The translations under genes were made by a program, and so were the position numbers. A DNA stretch of 17,662 nt from Pseudomonadota bacterium (GTDB lineage: Bacteria; Desulfobacterota; Anaeroferrophillalia; Anaeroferrophillales; Tharpellaceae), in the NCBI GenBank assembly GCA_015486505.1, contig WFRP01000060.1:1-17662 (forward strand), given 5' to 3'. A model generated the notes under the pieces. The model was given only the letters and a program-made list of their open reading frames with translations, was not told where the DNA came from and did no database searches. Position 1 is the stretch's first letter, and every line of letters starts with the position of its first letter. Shown in pieces: positions 1 to 7,272 of this stretch.

Positions 1-79
1 CAGAAAATGTTCTGATAAGAGTACTTATTTGCGGGGCAAAAAAAGCTCGATTGGGTTGCGGGATTTGTTCCCGCATTAG
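1..79 (+). repeat. Dispersed structured repeat, unit R1 (left end cut by window)
   Basis: This is the right-hand part of the repeat family seen throughout the window. It starts in the distal arm of the large hairpin (CAGAAAATGTTCTGATAAG, then AGTAC) and ends with the small hairpin GCGGGA-TTTGT-TCCCGC followed by ATTAG. The CAGAAAAT arm matches units R3 and R4 rather than the CAAGAAAAT arm of the other units. It lies just upstream of rpsP and so in its leader or promoter region. The unit's beginning is outside the window. Confidence 0.85.
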
Positions 80-128
80 TTTAGTGTCCTTAGATTGCGG
101 CACGGTATTCAAAAAGGAGAAACAGTTT

Positions 129-380
129 ATGGCAGTAAAACTCAGATTGACCCGGAGAGGGGCAAAAAAGAAGCCTTTCTACCGGATTGTGGCCGCTGAT
201 TCAGAGGCTCCGCGTGATGGCCGTTTTCTTGATATTGTCGGCACCTATGATCCCAATTATGACCCGGCAGCGGTTGTTCTGAAGAATGACAAGATTGATT
301 ACTGGCTCGGCCAGGGGGCAATCCCGACCGAGACAGTGGCCAACATTATCAAGAAGGCTCGTAATCAGGAAGGCTCGTAA
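129..380 (+). CDS. rpsP: 30S ribosomal protein S16 (bS16)
   Basis: Ribosomal protein S16 binds 16S rRNA in the small-subunit body and helps 30S assembly. The 83-residue product begins MAVKLRLTRRGAKKKPFYRIV and continues through a DGRFLDIVGTYDP block, both characteristic of bS16, and the length is normal for the family. The reading frame is open upstream, but the ATG at 129 follows an AGGAGA ribosome binding site at 115-120 and gives the standard N-terminus. The upstream extension would run through repeat DNA and is rejected. It is the first gene in the window of the rpsP-khpA-rimM-trmD-rplS cluster; ffh, often upstream, would be outside. Confidence 0.97.
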   Translation: MAVKLRLTRRGAKKKPFYRIVAADSEAPRDGRFLDIVGTYDPNYDPAAVVLKNDKIDYWLGQGAIPTETVANIIKKARNQEGS

Positions 381-448
381 AGCGAGTGCCGCGGCTTCAG
401 CTTAAAATAATTTTCATTTGTAATTAAGCGGGTGGCTGGAGAAGAGTA

Positions 449-682
449 ATGTACAAAGATTTGGTTGAGTATCTGGCGAAGGCCCTGGTTGATAATCCGG
501 ATGAAGTTGAAGTCTCCGAACGTGAAGAGGAGAATTCGATTTTGCTCGAGCTTAGTGTTAACCAGAAGGATCTCGGTAAAGTGATCGGGCGTCAGGGTAA
601 AACCGCGCGGGCGATGCGGACTATCCTGGGCGCTACCGCCGCGAAAGAAGGTCGCCGGGCCAGTCTCGAAATTGTTGAATAA
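449..682 (+). CDS. khpA: KH-domain RNA-binding protein KhpA (YlqC family)
   Basis: This is a 77-residue single-KH-domain protein. The family binds RNA; in Gram-positive bacteria KhpA partners with KhpB (Jag/EloR), and elsewhere its role is less well defined. The diagnostic part is VIGRQGKTARAMRTIL at about residues 45-60, which contains the GxxG loop of a KH fold followed by an amphipathic helix. The acidic N-terminal half (about residues 17-28, rich in D and E) is typical of the family. A GGAG-type ribosome binding site lies a few bases before the ATG. Its place between rpsP and rimM is a conserved arrangement in many bacteria and supports the call. Confidence 0.93.
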   Translation: MYKDLVEYLAKALVDNPDEVEVSEREEENSILLELSVNQKDLGKVIGRQGKTARAMRTILGATAAKEGRRASLEIVE

Positions 683-761
683 CGGTTTTGATTGCCGGAG
701 CGGGTCTTCATACGGTTAAATTTCGTACTATTAAATTCCGGCAGGGGTGGTTCCTAAGTTT

Positions 762-1316
762 ATGCAGGATCCTTTGGTGGTATTAGGCGAGATTGTCAAA
801 GCGCAGGGTTTGCGCGGTGAAGCCCGGGTCCGCTCCGAGATTAGTGAGCCCGAGAACTTTCTCTTGCCGGAAGTCTGGTTAAGAGCGCCTGACCAAACCC
901 TGGAATCGATTCAGGTTCTGGCCTGGCGCCGGCAGAAGGGTGCGTATGTGCTCCGGTTTGCCGGCTTTTCAAGCATTGATCAGATTCAGGCCCGGATTGG
1001 TTGGCAACTGGTCTGTTACGGCAGCCGGTTGCCTGAATTGCCGGCGGATGAGTATTACCACTTTCAGCTTATCGGGCTGCCGGTCTTTAATCCGGCCGGG
1101 GATAAACTTGGAACTTTGCGGGAAATAATGACGATCCCCGCGAATGAGGTTTACGTCATCAAACCTGACGATGATGAGGGTGAGGAGTTACTTCTGCCGG
1201 CGGTTAGTTTGTATATAAAAGAGATTGATCCTGAAGCGGGCCGGATGGTTGTGGACCCGGCCGGTATGCGGAAAGTTTTGACAGATAGTACCGGTTTCCG
1301 CGGACAGAACCAATGA
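762..1316 (+). CDS. rimM: Ribosome maturation factor RimM
   Basis: RimM binds S19 in the 30S head and helps late processing of 16S rRNA. The 184-residue product has an N-terminal RimM beta-barrel starting LGEIVKAQGLRGEARV and a C-terminal PRC-barrel with YYHFQLIGLPV and PANEVYVI, both recognisable family blocks. Two starts are possible. GTG at 747 adds five residues but has no well-placed ribosome binding site. ATG at 762 lies about 11 bases after a G-rich AGGGGTGG, so I chose it, with moderate certainty. The gene ends in an ATGA overlap with trmD, which implies coupled translation. Confidence 0.93.
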   Translation: MQDPLVVLGEIVKAQGLRGEARVRSEISEPENFLLPEVWLRAPDQTLESIQVLAWRRQKGAYVLRFAGFSSIDQIQARIGWQLVCYGSRLPELPADEYYHFQLIGLPVFNPAGDKLGTLREIMTIPANEVYVIKPDDDEGEELLLPAVSLYIKEIDPEAGRMVVDPAGMRKVLTDSTGFRGQNQ

Positions 1317-2053
1317 TTGTTGATGTTGTGACAATCTTTCCCCGGATGTTTGATTCTCCGTTTGCCGAGAGTATTATGCGCCGGGCCCTGGATGAAGAAA
1401 GGTTCAGTTTAAGGGTGCATAATCTTCGGGATTATTGTCTTGACCGTCATCGGACAGTAGATGACTACCCTTACGGCGGCGGCGCCGGTATGGTGATGCG
1501 GCCCGAACCGGTGGGCCGGGCCCTGAAAGATATTCGTAATCCTGAAAGCAAAGGCGCGATTATCGTGCCTTCCCCGGCGGGTGAACCCTTTACGCAGAAG
1601 CTTGCCCGGGAGTTTTCCGAATTAGAACAACTGGTTATCTTCTGTCCGCACTATGAAGGCCTGGATGAGCGGATTAACCGGATGGTTGACCGGGAAATAA
1701 GTCTGGGTGATTATATTCTGACCGGCGGGGAGTTGCCGGCGATGGTTATGATTGACGCGATAGTCCGGTTGCGGCCCGGGGTTCTGGGCTCGGAAGAATC
1801 TTTATCGGAGGAGAGTTTTTCGCCTCTGCTTGAGTATCCGCATTATACCCGGCCGGCAGAATATGACGGTGAGAAAGTTCCGGAGGTTTTGCTCTCCGGC
1901 CATCACGCGAATATTAAAGCGTGGCGGCGGCGGCAGGCCCTGCGGCGCACCTATCTGCGGCGGCCGGATCTGCTTAAACAGGCCGATTTGACCACCGATG
2001 AACTGCTGCAGATAGAAGAATGGCAGCGGGCTGAAACCTCAGGTTTGTTGTGA
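1313..2053 (+). CDS. trmD: tRNA (guanine-N1-)-methyltransferase TrmD
   Basis: TrmD methylates N1 of G37 in tRNAs using S-adenosylmethionine, which prevents +1 frameshifting. The 246-residue length is normal. Recognisable SPOUT-fold motifs include TIFPRMFDSPF near the N-terminus, YPYGGGAGMVMRPEP around residue 60, CPHYEGLDERI, and the knot segment SLGDYILTGGELPAM that forms the cofactor pocket. The C-terminal SGHHANIKAWRRRQAL block is typical of TrmD. Its start overlaps the rimM stop by four bases. A gap of nearly 400 bases follows before rplS, longer than in many relatives. Confidence 0.97.
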   Translation: MIVDVVTIFPRMFDSPFAESIMRRALDEERFSLRVHNLRDYCLDRHRTVDDYPYGGGAGMVMRPEPVGRALKDIRNPESKGAIIVPSPAGEPFTQKLAREFSELEQLVIFCPHYEGLDERINRMVDREISLGDYILTGGELPAMVMIDAIVRLRPGVLGSEESLSEESFSPLLEYPHYTRPAEYDGEKVPEVLLSGHHANIKAWRRRQALRRTYLRRPDLLKQADLTTDELLQIEEWQRAETSGLL

Positions 2054-2439
2054 TTTGTAGTTAAGTTTATGAGAGCAGTAAGACCTTTGTATCGCCCTGC
2101 ACCCATCGGAAGTGTCCTTAGAGGTGCTTCGCACGGGGACAAAACTGAAGGCCTGTCCTCACTTTTGGGCAATTTGGAATTAAAGCCGAATATTTGCTTG
2201 AAAGTCATTGTATGTATTTTGGTAATATTAAAGGGTTCTTCTAAAAATTAGAAATTTTGTTCAAGAACAGGGCCGTCGAAGATTTTAGCCGGCGGAATAC
2301 ATTGAGTATTTTGAGGATTAAACTTTGAGACTAACGCAGTTATTGGGTAAAAGAGCAGTTTTTAGAGGTTCCCTAATGCATAAAATTGTGTTCCCCGAGG
2401 TATGGGGTGGCGCTGGTTTTTTTAGGAGAAGTGAAGAAA
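2054..2439 (+). other. Intergenic spacer trmD-rplS, no clear gene
   Basis: This 386-base spacer contains a 60-codon open frame (2069-2251). It has no ribosome binding site or recognisable domain, so I do not call it a gene. AT-rich short inverted segments near 2239-2256 lack the GC stem of an intrinsic terminator. The only regulatory-looking signal is a possible promoter at 2325-2353. No copy of the window's repeat family is present here, unlike in the spacers around rnhB. Confidence 0.5.
2325..2353 (+). promoter_or_regulatory. Possible sigma-70 type promoter for rplS
   Basis: TTGAGA at 2325-2330 and TAAAAG at 2348-2353 are separated by exactly 17 bases, about 90 bases before the rplS start. 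The -35 matches five of six consensus positions and the -10 four of six. The long gap after trmD makes an internal promoter plausible, but such matches occur by chance in AT-rich spacers. Confidence 0.35.
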
Positions 2440-2781
2440 ATGGACACGATTGGACAGATTGAACAAAACAGTTTACGGATGGATATTCCCGATTTTAAAG
2501 CCGGTGACACCTTGAAGGTTCACGTCAAGATTCGTGAAGGTGAAAAACAGCGGATTCAGATCTTTCAGGGTTTTGTCCTGCGCCGCCAGGGTGAAAGCAA
2601 CCGTGAAACATTTACCGTGCGTAAGGTTTCCGGCGGGATCGGGGTCGAGAGAACCTTTCCCGTACATTCACCGATGCTCGATAAAATCGAGCTGGTTAAC
2701 CGCGGCCGGGTGCGGCGGGCCAAACTCTACTATATGCGCAAACTTCGCGGGAAAGCCGCCCGAATCAGAACGATAAATTAG
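2440..2781 (+). CDS. rplS: 50S ribosomal protein L19 (bL19)
   Basis: Ribosomal protein L19 sits at the 30S-50S interface. The 113-residue product, MDTIGQIEQNSLRMDIPDFKAG at the start, shows the family blocks GDTLKVHVKIREG, RIQIFQGFVLRR and GVERTFPVHSP, and ends in a basic tail with AKLYYMRKLRGKAARI. The ATG at 2440 follows AGGAGAAG at 2424-2431; an in-frame upstream GTG at 2386 would add 18 residues absent from the family. The stop codon TAG (2779-2781) lies inside the first bases of repeat unit R2, so the repeat abuts or supplies the end of this gene. Confidence 0.97.
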   Translation: MDTIGQIEQNSLRMDIPDFKAGDTLKVHVKIREGEKQRIQIFQGFVLRRQGESNRETFTVRKVSGGIGVERTFPVHSPMLDKIELVNRGRVRRAKLYYMRKLRGKAARIRTIN

Positions 2782-2885
2782 TACCTTACAGGTTATTTCT
2801 TGTTCAAAAAAACAAGAAATGTTCTGATAAGAGTACTTATTTGCGGGCCGTAAGGCTCCGTTTGGGTTGCGGGATTGTTCCCGCA
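2778..2885 (+). repeat. Dispersed structured repeat, unit R2
   Basis: This unit of 108 bases starts TTAGTACCTTACAGG and ends GTTCCCGCA. The large hairpin has arms GTACCTTACAG... and ...CTGATAAGAGTAC. In the right half, CCGTAA faces TTGCGG through a T-G wobble, and a small hairpin GCGGGA-TTGT-TCCCGC closes the unit. It lies head-to-tail with R3. Its TTAG overlaps the rplS stop codon. Confidence 0.9.
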
Positions 2886-3031
2886 TTAGTACCTTACAGG
2901 TTATTTTCTGCACCAAAAACAAGATTTAATAATCAGAAAATGTTCTGATAAGAGTACTTGTTTGCGACCAGCGGATTGCCCCTGGGTGCGGGCCGGTAAC
3001 TTTCTTTTGGATTGCGGGATCTGTTCCCGCA
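2886..3031 (+). repeat. Dispersed structured repeat, unit R3 (long variant)
   Basis: This unit of 146 bases has the same start (TTAGTACCTTACAGG) and end (TGTTCCCGCA) as the others. Its large hairpin has a longer loop, with arms closing through ATTTTCTG and CAGAAAAT, and the middle segment is different (GCGACCAGCGGATTGCC onward). The middle segment closely matches R4, so R3, R4 and R1 form a subtype. ATTAGAAG follows directly. Confidence 0.88.
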
Positions 3032-3047
3032 TTAGAAGTTGGAAGTT

Positions 3048-3118
3048 GGAAGGGTGAAGCTAGAAGAAATTGGCCGGTTAAATATTTTTGCCCTTTGCCC
3101 TTCTAAATTCACACTTCC
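3048..3118. repeat. Imperfect inverted repeat upstream of rnhB
   Basis: GGAAGGGTGAAGCTAGAAG at 3048-3066 and the reverse complement of 3100-3118 match at 16 of 19 positions. The arms are separated by 33 bases. A GAAGTTG direct repeat precedes the left arm. The sequence resembles purine-rich GAAGTTGGAAG spacer repeats seen in several bacterial genomes. It supports starting rnhB downstream of 3118. Confidence 0.6.
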
Positions 3119-3153
3119 CCTTGGGGTTGCTGATTGAAGCCGTAAATAAAATT

Positions 3154-3723
3154 ATGGCCCGTCTCGGGTGTCCGGACGTGGCCGGGGTCGATGAGGCCGG
3201 GCGGGGAGCTCTGGCCGGGCCCGTGGTGGCGGCGGCAGTGCGTTTGCGGCCGGGCTTTACTTTGGCCGGGATTGCTGACTCTAAAAAACTTACTCCTGTG
3301 AAGCGGGAGTTGCTTTTTCAGCAGCTGGCAACCGCCGGTAACGCCATCGGCATCGGGGTCGTTGCGGCGGCTGAAATTGACCGGATCAATATCCTTGAGG
3401 CATCCTTGCAGGCGATGATCAAGGCTCTGGCATTCCTTAATCAAAATTTTGATCTGGTGGTTGTCGACGGTCGCCAACGCCTGCCATTATCCCTGCCGCA
3501 ATACCCTTTAATCCGGGGTGATGCTCTCTGTCTGCCGGTTGCCGCGGCCTCAATTATCGCTAAAGTCATCCGCGATCGGCAGATGCTTTATTACGATCGC
3601 ATTTTCCCTGAATATGGATTTGCCCGGCATAAAGGCTATGGTACCGCAGCCCATCGCCGGGCCCTGACCCGCCAGGGTTCGTCTGCGCTTCATCGGCAAA
3701 CCTTTACATACAAACCAAATTAG
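3154..3723 (+). CDS. rnhB: Ribonuclease HII
   Basis: RNase HII cuts RNA in RNA-DNA hybrids and at single ribonucleotides in DNA. From ATG 3154 the product has 189 residues. It begins MARLGCPDVAGVDEAGRGALAGPV, where D13 and E14 are the first catalytic acids. VVVDG places D105, and the GDALCLPVAAASIIAKVIRDR segment holds the remaining conserved aspartate. The frame is open upstream to 3088, but that part is repeat-derived and unlike the family. The ribosome binding site for 3154 is weak and TTG 3121 is a possible alternative. The stop TAG is the TTAG of repeat unit R4. The position between rplS and yraN is typical. Confidence 0.93.
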   Translation: MARLGCPDVAGVDEAGRGALAGPVVAAAVRLRPGFTLAGIADSKKLTPVKRELLFQQLATAGNAIGIGVVAAAEIDRINILEASLQAMIKALAFLNQNFDLVVVDGRQRLPLSLPQYPLIRGDALCLPVAAASIIAKVIRDRQMLYYDRIFPEYGFARHKGYGTAAHRRALTRQGSSALHRQTFTYKPN

Positions 3724-3870
3724 TACCTTACAGGTTATTTTCTGCACCAAAAAACAAGATTTAATAATCAGAAAATGTTCTGATAAGAGTACTTATTTGC
3801 GACCAGCGGATTGCCCCTGGGTGCGGGCCGAAAACTTTCTTTTGGGTGGCGGGATCTGTTCCTGAGTTAG
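3720..3870 (+). repeat. Dispersed structured repeat, unit R4 (long variant)
   Basis: This unit of about 150 bases begins TTAGTACCTTACAGG, and its TAG is the rnhB stop codon. It is nearly identical to R3 through the hairpin with ATTTTCTG and CAGAAAAT arms and through the GCGACCAGCGGATTGCC segment. The right end has drifted (GCGGGATCTGTTCCTGAGTTAG instead of CCCGCATTAG). The unit fills essentially the whole space between rnhB and yraN. Confidence 0.87.
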
Positions 3871-3876
3871 CGCATA

Positions 3877-4254
3877 ATGAATAAAGACCTTCGTCACACA
3901 TTGGGGGCCTGGGGTGAGGAACAGGCTGTTTTTTATCTCGAACAGCGGGGTTATCGGATAATTGAACGGGGCTTTCACTGCCCTTTCGGTGAAATCGATA
4001 TTATTGCCGCTTGCGCCGATGAATTGATCTTCTGTGAGGTCAAAACCCGGCGCCAGGGAGCCCTATCAACCCCGCAGGAAGCGGTTTCCATCAGCAAGCA
4101 GCGGCGTTTGCTTAAAACGGCCGCCTGGTATCTGAATCAGCACCCCTGGGCCGGAGATCTGCGTTTTGATGTTATCGCGATAGTCGCCCGGAAAAGCGGC
4201 TTCGACGTTGTCGAAATAGAGTGGTTTCAGGACGCTTTCTCCGGGGAGTTGTAG
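3877..4254 (+). CDS. yraN: YraN family protein (UPF0102), predicted nuclease fold
   Basis: This 125-residue protein belongs to the YraN/UPF0102 family, whose fold is of the PD-(D/E)XK nuclease type; its cellular role is not settled. Visible motifs are LGAWGEEQAVFYLEQRGYRI at about residues 9-28, FGEIDIIA with E39 and D41, and CEVKTR with E54 and K56, the expected active-site pattern. It lies after rnhB, the usual neighbour in many proteobacteria. The ATG at 3877 has no good Shine-Dalgarno sequence because repeat unit R4 ends six bases before it, so initiation may be weak or depend on coupling. Confidence 0.92.
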   Translation: MNKDLRHTLGAWGEEQAVFYLEQRGYRIIERGFHCPFGEIDIIAACADELIFCEVKTRRQGALSTPQEAVSISKQRRLLKTAAWYLNQHPWAGDLRFDVIAIVARKSGFDVVEIEWFQDAFSGEL

Positions 4255-4280
4255 GGTTATTGTAGTCAGGAAAAATTAAT

Positions 4281-4583
4281 ATGAAGAAAACCGATAATAA
4301 GCAAAGTGCGGATGAATTTGTTGCCGAAGACGGGGCCGCGGTAGAGCGTCTAAATGATCCGGAATGGATGCAGAAGACCCTGGATGACCTTGATGAAAAT
4401 CTGGAGTCGGTGACGGATGAGCTCAAAAAATCTTATGCGCAACTGGCGGCCGGGGTCGCCCGGATTGAGGAAGAGATCAACACAGCCTTTGAAGCCGGTG
4501 ATGATATGGCTTACGCAGCGGCAAAAATCAAAAAAAATATGATTCTGGAACGCCTGCGGGAATTAGAGGCGCTGCAGTTGTGA
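4281..4583 (+). CDS. Small acidic coiled-coil protein, function unknown
   Basis: I do not recognise this 100-residue protein. It is strongly acidic (EFVAEDGAAVE, TLDDLDENLESVTDE) and is predicted by eye to be almost entirely helical. Heptad-like spacing in residues 40-98 (LKKSYAQLAAGVARIEEEI and LERLRELEALQL) suggests a coiled coil. No signal peptide or membrane span is visible. It lies 26 bases after yraN, and its stop overlaps the GTG start of the HD-domain gene in a GTGA, so translation is probably coupled. The tight linkage suggests a functional relation to the HD protein, which is inference only. Confidence 0.75.
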   Translation: MKKTDNKQSADEFVAEDGAAVERLNDPEWMQKTLDDLDENLESVTDELKKSYAQLAAGVARIEEEINTAFEAGDDMAYAAAKIKKNMILERLRELEALQL

Positions 4584-5179
4584 AGGATATCGCTGAATTT
4601 TTATTTACCGCCGCGATGCTGAGGCGGACGCCGCGCAGTGGTCTGCAGTTTCTCGGCAGCGGCCGGGAATCGGTTGCCGAACACGTTTTTCAGACGATTA
4701 TGGTCGCTTATTCTCTGGTCAAAATGGAGCAGAAAAAAGGCACGGTAGTTGACGAAAACAAGGTTCTGAAACTCGCTTTATTGCACGATATGCTCGAATC
4801 CCGGACCGGGGATCATAATTACGTTAATAAAAAATATATTAAAGTTGATGATGATAAAGCTCTGGCGGATATGTGCCGGCCGCTCTTTTTCGGAGCGGAG
4901 GTTAAAGAGCTGGTGGTCGAGTTTGAAAAAAAAGAGAGTTATGAAGCCCGGCTCGCGGCTGATGCCGATCAACTCGCCCTGATGGTTCTGCTTAAAGAGC
5001 AACAGGATCTCGGCAATGTTTATGCCGAAAAGTGGCTGACAGTGGCCCGGCAGCGTATTTTGACCGAATCCGGGCGTTTACTGGCCGATAGTGTTAATGA
5101 AACTGACTGGGCCGCGTGGTGGTTCAGTAAAGATAGCAATGACTGGTGGGTAAACGGCAAGTCTGAAGAGGGGTATTGA
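4580..5179 (+). CDS. HD-domain phosphohydrolase (YfbR/HDDC2-like)
   Basis: This 199-residue soluble protein has the HD metal-dependent phosphohydrolase signature. ESVAEHVFQTIMVAY carries the first His (H35), LKLALLHDMLE carries H69-D70, and AADADQLALMVLLKE carries the last Asp (D128 or D130). The arrangement resembles the YfbR/HDDC2 5'-deoxynucleotidase group, so a nucleotidase activity is likely, but the substrate cannot be read from sequence. The C-terminus is tryptophan-rich (AAWWFSKDSNDWWVNG). The GTG start overlaps the previous stop, and livK starts four bases after the stop, so it is in the same transcription unit as the amino acid transporter. Confidence 0.83.
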   Translation: MKDIAEFLFTAAMLRRTPRSGLQFLGSGRESVAEHVFQTIMVAYSLVKMEQKKGTVVDENKVLKLALLHDMLESRTGDHNYVNKKYIKVDDDKALADMCRPLFFGAEVKELVVEFEKKESYEARLAADADQLALMVLLKEQQDLGNVYAEKWLTVARQRILTESGRLLADSVNETDWAAWWFSKDSNDWWVNGKSEEGY

Positions 5180-5182
5180 TTG

Positions 5183-6322
5183 ATGAAAAGAGATCTGAGC
5201 ATTATTTTAACCCTGATTTTTATGCTGAGTCTGTTGAGTTTCTCCGCCCGGGCCCGGGCGCAGGCGGAGACCATTAAAATTCCGGTGGCCTCGCCCTTTA
5301 CCGGGCCGCTGGCCTCGTTTGGCGAGGGGGTGAAAAACGGGGCTCTGTTGAAAGCCGATGAGATAAACGCCGGCGGCGGCATCAACGGCAAGATGGTTGA
5401 AATTGTTTTAGGCGATGAACTTTGCGACCCCAAGGAAGCGGCGGCCGTGGCGACTAAATTTGCCAATGATCCGACGGTCGCCATCGTCATCGGCCACCTT
5501 TGCAGTTCCGCCACTCTCGCGGCGTTGCCGATCTATAAAGAGGCGAAACTGCCGGCGATTACCCCGGCCTCAACCAATCCGCAAATCGGTAAATCGAGCC
5601 CCTACTATTTTCGTAATGTCTATAAAGATGATTTTCAGGGCGATTTTCTCGCCCGTTACGCGAAGCAGGTCAAGAATTTTAAAAAAATCGCCATATTTTA
5701 TGAAGTCAACGATTACGCTATGGGGCTTAAGAAGGCCTTCATTCGCCAGGCAAGGAAGTTGGGACTGCGGGTAATTGGTGCTGAATCATATATGGCGGAA
5801 ACCGCGGATTTCAAGGCGCAACTGAGTAAATTCAAGATGATGCGGCCTGATGCCATCTTTATCCCCGGCTACGCGCCGCAGGCGACCCTGTTGATCTCTC
5901 AGGCCCGGAGCCTGGGTTTAAAATGTGCCTTTTTCGGGGCCGACGGCCTCGATGATGAAATAATGCTGAAAAACCCCGATGCCGACGGCCTCTTTGTGAC
6001 GACCCCGTTTCTGGTTGATCAGGGCGGGGCTCAGGTCCAGGATTTTGTCAAACGCTATCGCGAGAAATTTTCAATTGAACCCAACTGGTTTGCCGCCAAC
6101 ACCTACGATGCTGTGGGACTGGCCGCCGCCGCGATTGCCGCCGTCGGCCTTGATCGGGAAAAAGTCCGGGCTTATCTTGCCGGAATCTCCAGTAAAGAGA
6201 AAGCCTATCAGGGTATTACCGGCGCGACTTATTTCGATAAAAACGGCGACTGCCTGAAAGCCGCTTTTGTCAAAACCATCAAAGACGGTAAATGGGTCAG
6301 CGCCGAGAAACAACTCCAATAA
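5183..6322 (+). CDS. livK: Branched-chain amino acid ABC transporter, substrate-binding protein
   Basis: This is the periplasmic receptor of a Liv-type importer, 379 residues. An N-terminal signal peptide is visible: MKRDL, a hydrophobic stretch IILTLIFMLSLLSF, then ARARAQA as a likely cleavage region. The mature part has IPVASPFTGPLASFGEGVKNG, then DELCDPKEAAAVATKF and VIGHLCSSATLAALPIY. Those two cysteines and the CSS motif match the disulphide and ligand-binding serines of LivJ/LivK proteins, which supports an amino acid ligand. ITPASTNPQI is another family block. I start at ATG 5183, since GAAGAGGGG lies just upstream; a TTG one codon earlier is less likely. Whether it prefers leucine, isoleucine, valine or another ligand is unknown. 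Confidence 0.94.
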   Translation: MKRDLSIILTLIFMLSLLSFSARARAQAETIKIPVASPFTGPLASFGEGVKNGALLKADEINAGGGINGKMVEIVLGDELCDPKEAAAVATKFANDPTVAIVIGHLCSSATLAALPIYKEAKLPAITPASTNPQIGKSSPYYFRNVYKDDFQGDFLARYAKQVKNFKKIAIFYEVNDYAMGLKKAFIRQARKLGLRVIGAESYMAETADFKAQLSKFKMMRPDAIFIPGYAPQATLLISQARSLGLKCAFFGADGLDDEIMLKNPDADGLFVTTPFLVDQGGAQVQDFVKRYREKFSIEPNWFAANTYDAVGLAAAAIAAVGLDREKVRAYLAGISSKEKAYQGITGATYFDKNGDCLKAAFVKTIKDGKWVSAEKQLQ

Positions 6323-6334
6323 ATCAATGAAAAG

Positions 6335-7261
6335 ATGCTGAATACGCTTCTCGAACAATCCTCCCTGTTTCTGCAGCAGTTGGTTAACGGGGTGACCTTA
6401 GGCAGTATCTATGCCCTGATTGCGGTCGGCTATACGATGGTCTACGGGGTGATTCAGCTGATAAATTTTGCCCACGGCGAGATCTATATGCTCGGGGCGT
6501 TTTTAAGTTTTTCCCTGGTTACCGGTTTTTTCGGAATCGGCCTGCCTTTCGGCCTGGCGGTAGTTATTGCGGTAATCTTTTGCGCTCTGGCCGGAGTTTT
6601 CCTCGATATCGTCGCCTACCGGCCTCTGCGCCGGGCCCCCCGGCTCGCGGCCCTGATTACCGCAATCGGAATGTCGATATTTCTTCAGAACCTGGCGCTT
6701 TTAATCTGGGGCGCCCAGATTAAATCCTTCCCCCGTGCGGTTGTTCCCGCATTTCTTTTTGCTCCGGCGCTGCAGTTCGGCGATGTCGTTATCAGCTGGC
6801 TGCAGGTGGTAATTTTAACGACTGCGGTTTTATTGATGGTGATGCTGCAGTTGATTGTGCATTATACCCGAATCGGCCGGGCGATGCGGGCGATTGCCCA
6901 GGATAAAACCGCCGCCGCCCTGATGGGGGTTAATGTTGACCGGGTGGTTTCCTATACCTTTGCCTTAGGTTCCGGCCTCGGCGGGGTTGCCGGGATTCTG
7001 GTCGGCCTCTATTATAATGCGGTCTATCCGACTATGGGTTATTTTGCCGGGATCAAGGCGTTCGCCGCGGCCGTTTTGGGCGGTATCGGCAGTATTCCCG
7101 GAGCCATTCTCGGCGGGGGGATTCTCGGCCTGGCCGAGGTTTTCGGCGGCGGTTATATCTCATCATCATATAGTGACGGGATAGCCTATGCGGTGATGAT
7201 TCTGGTGATTCTGGTCAAGCCGACCGGGCTTTTCGGCCGCTTCGCGCGGGATAAGGCGTAG
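6335..7261 (+). CDS. livH: Branched-chain amino acid ABC transporter permease LivH
   Basis: This is one of the two inner-membrane channel subunits of the Liv importer. It has 308 residues, the normal length for LivH, and many hydrophobic segments. The family signature NGVTLGSIYALIAVGYTMVY followed by GVIQLINFAHGEIYMLGAF is at residues 13-50. The C-terminal half has GRAMRAIAQDKTAAALMGVNVDRVV, the cytoplasmic coupling segment that contacts the ATPases, and AVLGGIGSIPGAILGGGILG. The gene starts 12 bases after livK. The ribosome binding site is weak (GAAAAG). Confidence 0.96.
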   Translation: MLNTLLEQSSLFLQQLVNGVTLGSIYALIAVGYTMVYGVIQLINFAHGEIYMLGAFLSFSLVTGFFGIGLPFGLAVVIAVIFCALAGVFLDIVAYRPLRRAPRLAALITAIGMSIFLQNLALLIWGAQIKSFPRAVVPAFLFAPALQFGDVVISWLQVVILTTAVLLMVMLQLIVHYTRIGRAMRAIAQDKTAAALMGVNVDRVVSYTFALGSGLGGVAGILVGLYYNAVYPTMGYFAGIKAFAAAVLGGIGSIPGAILGGGILGLAEVFGGGYISSSYSDGIAYAVMILVILVKPTGLFGRFARDKA

Positions 7262-7272
7262 AGGCCGGATTG

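Noticed and set aside
83..94. 12-base match AGTGTCCTTAGA shared with 2111-2122
   Set aside because: Several 12-base matches are expected by chance in a window of this size, and the flanks do not align.
2069..2251. 60-codon open frame between trmD and rplS
   Set aside because: It has no Shine-Dalgarno sequence, no recognisable motif and lies in a spacer with promoter-like sequence; coding evidence is insufficient.
2239..2256. Intrinsic terminator after trmD
   Set aside because: Short AT-only inverted segments are present, but there is no GC-rich stem followed by a T run.
2778..3031. Repeat units as integron attC sites
   Set aside because: The bulged bases, internal loop and variable apex recall attC folding. 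However, the required terminal RYYYAAC and GTTRRRY boxes are absent, the units do not bracket promoterless cassettes and no integrase is seen.
3088..3153. Longer RNase HII N-terminus from TTG 3088
   Set aside because: The extra residues derive from the inverted repeat at 3048-3118 and do not resemble the family; ATG 3154 gives the usual short lead before VAGVDEAGRG.
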